Shown here: piece after piece, positions 58,482-64,000 of the stretch
How the letters are laid out: every line of letters starts with the position of its first letter
Numbering within the stretch: the stretch's first letter is position 1
NCBI GenBank assembly: GCA_003665825.1
Contig: QPFY01000001.1
Coordinates: 1,419,001-1,483,000, forward strand
Length of the DNA stretch: 64,000 nt
Origin: Microbotryum silenes-acaulis
Taxonomy: Eukaryota > Basidiomycota > Microbotryomycetes > Microbotryales > Microbotryaceae
Direction of reading: 5' to 3'
Program-made: the position numbers and the translations under genes
Notes under the pieces: model-generated
The model's database searches: none
What the model was told of the DNA's origin: nothing
Seen by the model: only the letters and a program-made list of their open reading frames with translations

Positions 58482-61300
58482 GTCGACACATCATGGCTAT
58501 CGTGCGTTCATCCCACGACGTAGTCATCTTCGAAAAGCACTCACTTCTCTAACGGCTCTGACTTCGCCTCTATCGCACAGTTGAGGAATTTCCTTGGATC
58601 AGGGTCGACGCGTTCGATGGCCTCGCGGAGGTTTACAACCCTTACAACCAGGAAAAAGCCTACGTTCATTTATTGACCCATGCTCATACCGATCATACCA
58701 CCGGTGAGTGAGCCACGGATTCAGTGCAGATTTACACAGCATAAGCTCATGTTTTAATGCCCCCCCCCCCGGTGTGAGAACCCAGGTCTCAATTCACCCG
58801 ATTTCGGAAGTACCGTCTACTGCACCTTGGCTACCAAGGAGATCCTCCGCCACACGATGGAAGCCGGAGATCGAGTCAGGTCCGAAGAGATCAAGCAGAT
58901 CTCGAAACGGTACAAGTACGCCGATCTGAGAAAACCATTGCAGAGGAACACGGGCAAGATGAGGATCGATACGTTGTTCGTAAGTGTGTGACTCAACTTG
59001 GCCTGTAGTCTGGGTCATAAGATGCTCACGCTTACTTCATATGGATGGTAGAAAATGATCGAATACAACGTTCCCCTGACCATCTCGGGACCAGCAGGGG
59101 AATCCGTCACGGTCACCGCAATCGATGCGAACCATTGTCCCGGAAGCGCCATGTCAGTCCGAGGCTGTGAGCATACCATCTTTGCAAACCTGGCTTCTGA
59201 CTCTCTCTGTTCTCCTCATACAGGTTTCTCATTGAAGGCACCGACGGCGTTTCAGTGCTCATTACTGGTGATATCCGAGCCGAAGACTGGTGGATCGAAT
59301 CCCTCGCTCGCAACCGCTACTTATCCCCTTACCTAGCATGGTCCGACATGCCCTATTCAACCTCGATCGACGACGACCTCAATGGTACACGGCGTGCCTT
59401 AGCGTCGGGGAGTTCGAGGAGGCTGTTGAAGAGGATCTACCTTGATACGTCGACGATGAGTTGGCATCGAACCGTCGCTTCCAAGGAAGAGGCGATTAGG
59501 GATCTCGTGCGCTTGATTCGGTACTATCCTGAGGATACGAGCTTCTTCATCAATGCTTGGACGTGGGGCTATGAGGTGAGTGCTCCTGAGCGAAGACTCC
59601 TCCTGTTTGTGAAGATCGGACATTGATCGGTTCTTGTGCGTGGTTTGGCTGCGATAGGAGTTGCTCAAAGGCTTGTCCCGCGCTTTCGATGAAAAGGTGA
59701 ATCTCGTGGTTTGTGATCGTTCATAGGTGTCCGCCACTGACCCTTTATCACCTTGCAGTAGATCCATCTCGACCCCTACAAAGCGACCATTTATCGCGCC
59801 ATATCGGCGACCGACCCGCAGCTCTCTCAATTAGGCACGACTTCGACTCGACCGCTGCGATTTCACGCATGCGAAAGGAGGTGGAAGTGCGACCAAGTAT
59901 GGGACCAAGGTCAAGGGTGTTACGAATGGCTGCCTGGATATCTGCCTTGCCTGGAAGGACCGAAGAGGTTGAAACGGCCTGGTGTGGACCGGGGGAAGGC
60001 TAGGGTCGTGTACGTCAATCCAACGGAGGGGCAGGACATCAACACATGGAAAAAGTACGTTGAGAATACCGAGGCTCTGTTGAAGAGGATGGAGGCGAAG
60101 GAGAATGCAGAGGTCAATCCTCCGAAGGGGAAAGAAGAGAACTGGCCCACCAACCTGGTTCGTCGATCAAGTTCGAAACGTCTTCTACCTTGCCGTCGCT
60201 GACCCCGATCGACACCACCTCTCACACAGTTTGTTTCCTTATCACGCCACTCGACACTACCCGAGTTGCAAAAGTTCGTAGGCCTGTTCCGACCTCTGTC
60301 CCTTTACCCTCTCGTCATGGACGACCCACGCAACGACCCAGGCTACACCTACCGACTCGCCGCGCACTACTTCGCTCCCTCCGTCTCCCCCTCTCAAGGC
60401 TTCGAACGCATTCTTCGGGACGCCGAGACGTACACTCGTCATTTCGTCGAAACTCAGATCCGAGCGGGCCATCGCATTCAGCTTGTTCAGCGGACACAAA
60501 CTCTACTCGAAAGACGGGTCCAAGGCATCGCTGTTGCAGTCGGGTCCGGACTCATCACGGATCTGGACGAGGACTACTTCATCAATTCGGAAAAGATGCA
60601 AGGCGTGAGATCTAATATTGAGGGTGGGGAAGAGGTACTGCGACAGGTTGAAGAATGGGCCGCGGTGGATGGACCTGCTTCGATAGCGTCGAGTTCAGAC
60701 CAGTCGGATCCCGATGAACGACGAGCGGCCGCGCAGGCCAAGGACGAGGAGGTTAAAAGTGCTCTATCGACGTCTCGAAAGGCGATTTCTCAAGCCGAGG
60801 TGAAGCACGAGAAGCTCAAAGAGATTGAGACGATCATAATCGAGGACAGTCAAGACGAGCCGTCTTCGTCGACAGGAACGATCCTTGTTCCCGCTACTCT
60901 GGAGCCGATCTTCCCGTCATTGTCGACCAAAGGGGAACAGCCCGAGGGCGTGTCATCCTCAGCTCAATTCGGTCCTTTGTCCTCTTCTCTCCCACCGCCA
61001 TATTCAGTTGTACTTGATCCTCAATTGTTATCCTCTTCCTCCTCTTCTGCATCGACTCCGATACCGCCCCATTCGAAACTCCTACCCTCATCGCCTCCCA
61101 AGAGACGGCCTCTCGGACCAAGCAACTCAATCGATGACCACATGATCAAATCAGCTTCGGTAATCTTCAAAAGTCAGGAAATAGCTGGAGTAGATTCGTT
61201 GAAAAGGAAGAGCAGTTTCGCGAGGAAGGAGGAGGTGATTGTTGAACGCGTCAAGGCGTTGAGGGAGGCCAAGCGGCGGGCGAGTTTGGGAGGGGCTTGA
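58482..61300 (+). CDS. Artemis/SNM1-type metallo-beta-lactamase nuclease
   Basis: This is a DNA nuclease of the beta-CASP family, acting on hairpins, overhangs or crosslinks. I infer eight exons: 58482-58503, 58581-58703, 58786-58979, 59052-59152, 59224-59575, 59658-59696, 59762-60157 and 60230-61300, giving 765 residues. The start MSTHHGYLEEFPWIRVDAF is Artemis-like. Motif 2 is LLTHAHTDHTTG (HxHxDH), motif 3 AIDANHCPGSAMFLIEG and motif 4 VLITGDIRAEDWW. Beta-CASP elements include RIYLDTSTM, FFINAWTWGYEELLKG, RFHACE, VYVNPTE and VSLSRHSTLPELQKFVGLFRP. A disordered Ser/Glu-rich tail follows. The spacing and the MST start favour Artemis (SNM1C) over Pso2/SNM1A. Confidence 0.85.
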
Positions 61301-61600
61301 GAATTGGGTTCAGCACTGCAATAGAGTTCTTTATTTATCGGATCCTTCACGAGGGCTCCTCACACGAAAAAGAAAGGAAAGACGCATCGTTGCAGTTCAG
61401 ACTAAAGATATATACCAAAGTGCATGAGCAGAGACAACGGACGAAATAGAAACAGTGACGACACGGGGCCCATGATAAGCAGTAAGAAGATCCCCGAGGG
61501 CAATGCAAGATCCGGTCCATCCCACATAGAAGTACGGTGTGGTCACAGAAACAAGAAGGGGAGTACTACGCGCAGGCGAGTTCCGAATCCGTGTTTTATG
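61301..61600. other. Convergent 3' region, nuclease / AT-hook gene
   Basis: Three hundred bases separate the two converging stop codons. They hold A-rich sequence after the nuclease stop, for example CACGAAAAAGAAAGGAAAG. No gene is seen. Confidence 0.4.
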
Positions 61601-64000
61601 CTAAGCGAGGATAGCCAGGTTCGCGAGGGGTATCATCTTGAGGCCGACGATGCGCTTGGGCCGGTGCAAAGCAACGCTGCGGCCTTGTAAAGCGTCGGCT
61701 TCGTCGCCAGCAAACAGGCTCGCAAAAGGGTGGGGGAAGACGAGTGGTAAGGGGGGAGGTCGACGATCCTCTGGGAGTTCGCCCAGCTTCTCTGGCTTCC
61801 AAGGTTGTGGAGGGGGCGTGATCGTTCGGGTGCGTTGCTTACGGGGTCGTCCTGGTCGACGATGGGAGCCCGCGATTGCCCCATTTGCATTCGCCGAGCC
61901 TGTTCCGGCTGACGTGAGCGGTGCATCAGAGTGTTCACTCCAGGTGTCGGAGTGGTCTGAGAATGAGCGGCCCCGCTTCATCGGAACTTGGTGTGATCGG
62001 CTCGCCGCTGGTTTGTTGTTCAGTAGAGGGGCTGCGGGCGGCAAACGAGGTCGTCCCGCCTTCCCGTTCCTATTACCCGTCGACGACGATGAGGATGGCG
62101 CCGAAGAATTTGACGAGAGCGAGTTCGACTTGCTGTTATCGGCGTTGGAAGAGTTCGACGAGGACACACCGTCCATGGAACCGCCGCTCGGAGAATTGGT
62201 CGACCGGGGCGACTTGGCGGTGACACTAAGAATGAGCGGAGAGAGTACGGACGTCTGATGTCAGTACACCATTTTTGGTACTGCTTTAGCAATGATCACC
62301 CACGTTAACATGTCATTGATGAAGGCGTTCTTCCACATGAGCCACTGAGCGTTCTCATAAGCGTGAACCTCGCTCAGGTCACGTGTCAAGCGTTGTGTCG
62401 CCTCGAGCGTCTCGAGAGCCTTGATGAACGAATGCGAGTCTTCAAAGGCCGGGAATTGTCGAACGTGCTCATAGTGCGAGATCTGGTCAAAGGTGGCGCG
62501 GATCGGCCCGGGTGTATACGCGAACGCGAACAGTGCGAGCTTGATCGGAGTAATTGGGAATTCGGGCATGGGGAATCGTGCACTTAGATCGGCGTAAAAC
62601 ATCCAAATCCGACGTATCGAGTAGCGGGTATCGATTTGAGCCGAGTCCTCGTGAGCAAGCGCGGTCTGAAGACGCCCATGGCCCAAATGATTCAGTGCCG
62701 GATCTTGTAAGTCGGGGGACGAAGTGAAATCAGATCAGCACATGAACCGGTAGGCGTTCGATGCAGGCAGGTACTCACCAGGTCGCAGGATGCGCAGGTC
62801 TTGAGTGACCATCGGGAGATCAACGAGAAGGCGCGGGAAGGGGATGAGTTCGAACATGCCATCTGAGATCGAGGTGATCGCGGAACTCAAAATTAGCGAT
62901 TGAGCTCTGGGTTCATCGCGTGTCAGGCGCCGCGTCGTCTCACCTTCCTCGAAAGACATCGCATGCTGGTCCGTACGTCCAGTCCTCGGTTCATCGGCAG
63001 ACAGGTGCAAATCATAGGAGGTGCTTCGCTCGCGCTTGAAGCTTACGGTCTTGGGGAACCGAGTCTTCTTCGGCGTCCTAACCGATGGGGAGCACGCAGA
63101 ACAAGACGATATCAGCTTGGAGTAAGTTCTTCTACCTGATGATCGAGTGCTGTCTACGCACTTGAACCACGGGATCCTCTGCCACACTTCGCGCAGCGTC
63201 TCGAACCGGTCAGAGTCGGCTTCATGAAAGGACCGAACCCGGGGCCAAAGGTGCAGTGTTGCCTGGCCAGCGAGCTTGAGGGTGTTGAGCATGGACTCGG
63301 CACGATGCAGATTGACGTTTTGAGCCGTCGTGACGCTACCATAGGCGTGGCGGAGCGAAGCCGAGCAAGGCAGGTCGACGAATTGCGAGACCAACAGAGT
63401 GACCTGAAAGCACATAACCGAGCGGATGCTTTGGCGTTGCTTTTACATCATGGTGTTCAAGCTTTGAGTAGAAGAGCACGTACCTTTCGTTCCGATATGG
63501 GGAAAGCCCTGACACCGAGCTTCTCCCACAAGGTCTGATAGATGGTCCAGTCGGCCCAGAGTTGGTTGCGATAATTCTGCTCGCGCGAATTAAAAACCCA
63601 AGAGACGTGTTGCGCCGAGTATCGCTCCAACGATTCATCTGGAGCATAACGATAATCAAGAAGGTGAGCAGATTATTTAAATAGCTGCGCAGTAATGCGC
63701 TTGGGAAGGAGGGCTTTTATTTGTTTGGTTGGGAGACTCAGGCCCGAACTACGGCAGACGAGGGCAAAAAGGCTCGCGAGTCGTGTTTCACTCGCGGTGC
63801 CGCGCGCGCGCGAGATGGAATGATCGTCCGGGCACGAGTAGCCCCGTGATCGAAGTCGGAAAGGCCATCTTCGACACGATGACGTGCCATCCCACGCAGC
63901 AGAGACAGAGACGTGTACCAAGGCCGATGCTTGGCTTCGACTGGATAAGGCAGCGAGGCAGCACTCACCAGATCCTGACTCGGCTTTGATCGAGTCGAGT
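61601..64000 (-). CDS. AT-hook protein with duplicated helical domain (5' end outside window)
   Basis: I do not recognise this family. The gene continues past the right edge. The first exon in view ends ...LDSIKAESGS and joins through a roughly 330-nt intron to DESLERYSAQHVSWVFNSRE. Two copies of a helical unit follow: WTIYQTLWEKLGVRAFPIS (about 63.5 kb) and WMFYADLSARFPMPEFPIT (about 62.6 kb). Each is followed by a K[VL][TA]L[LF] helix and a second alpha-helical stretch. The C-terminal part is disordered and carries two AT-hook cores, KAGRPRLPP and RRPGRPRKQRTR, then a short conserved-looking end. The layout suggests a DNA-binding regulator or a domesticated recombinase-like protein; this is inference. 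The internal introns are less certain than the ends. Confidence 0.6.

Overview
This window is a gene-dense nuclear segment from a filamentous or yeast-like basidiomycete fungus. By eye it is moderately GC-rich. Almost every gene is broken by several short introns, mostly about 50-130 nt, with GTGAGT, GTCAGT or GTAAGT donors and usually a CAG acceptor. A DUF6534 membrane protein, the exon density and the spliced housekeeping genes point to Basidiomycota. Pucciniomycotina, in the broad Rhodotorula/Microbotryomycetes sense, is my inference and is not proven here. I see no operons, CRISPR arrays, rRNA, tRNA or phage-like features.

Layout, left to right: a 5' fragment of an eIF4A-III/FAL1-type helicase (-); SF3A3 (+); FRG1 (-); mitochondrial NAD(H) kinase (+); a CtIP/Ctp1/Sae2 DNA-end-resection factor (-); a Rho GTPase (+); PIG-X/Pbn1 (-); an IAH1-like SGNH esterase (+); Sec66 (-); PP2A B56 subunit (+); ribosomal protein P1 (+); alanine transaminase (+); NuA4 subunit Eaf6 (-); elongin C (+); MED6 (+); SURF4/Erv29 (-); a DUF6534 membrane protein with an apparent frameshift (-); an ABZ2-like lyase (-); MSH2 (+); a type II membrane GDS-motif esterase-like protein (+); AP-1 mu with an apparent one-base gap (+); a histidine phosphatase (+); RNA polymerase III subunit RPC7/Rpc31 (+); a 1,346-residue low-complexity protein of unknown function (+); BCKDH E1-beta (-); INO80 subunit Ies2 (-); a 152-bp foldback/MITE; an Artemis/SNM1-type nuclease (+); and a partial AT-hook protein with a duplicated domain (-).

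Most genes are single-copy housekeeping functions: splicing, transcription and chromatin, ER and secretory pathway, mitochondrial metabolism and DNA repair. Three repair genes (CtIP, MSH2 and an Artemis-like nuclease) lie within 56 kb but are well separated, so this is not an obvious cluster. I reconstructed gene models by hand from reading-frame phase, splice motifs and family conservation. CDS coordinates run from the first base of the start codon to the last base of the stop codon and include introns.

The most unusual observations concern splicing: three introns that work only with a GC donor, 6- to 9-nt coding exons, a terminal micro-exon that creates an ER-retrieval motif, and a roughly 200-nt AG-free zone before one acceptor. 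Others are the foldback element, two one-base frame disruptions in G/C runs, and the gap-free internal duplication in the AT-hook protein at the right edge.
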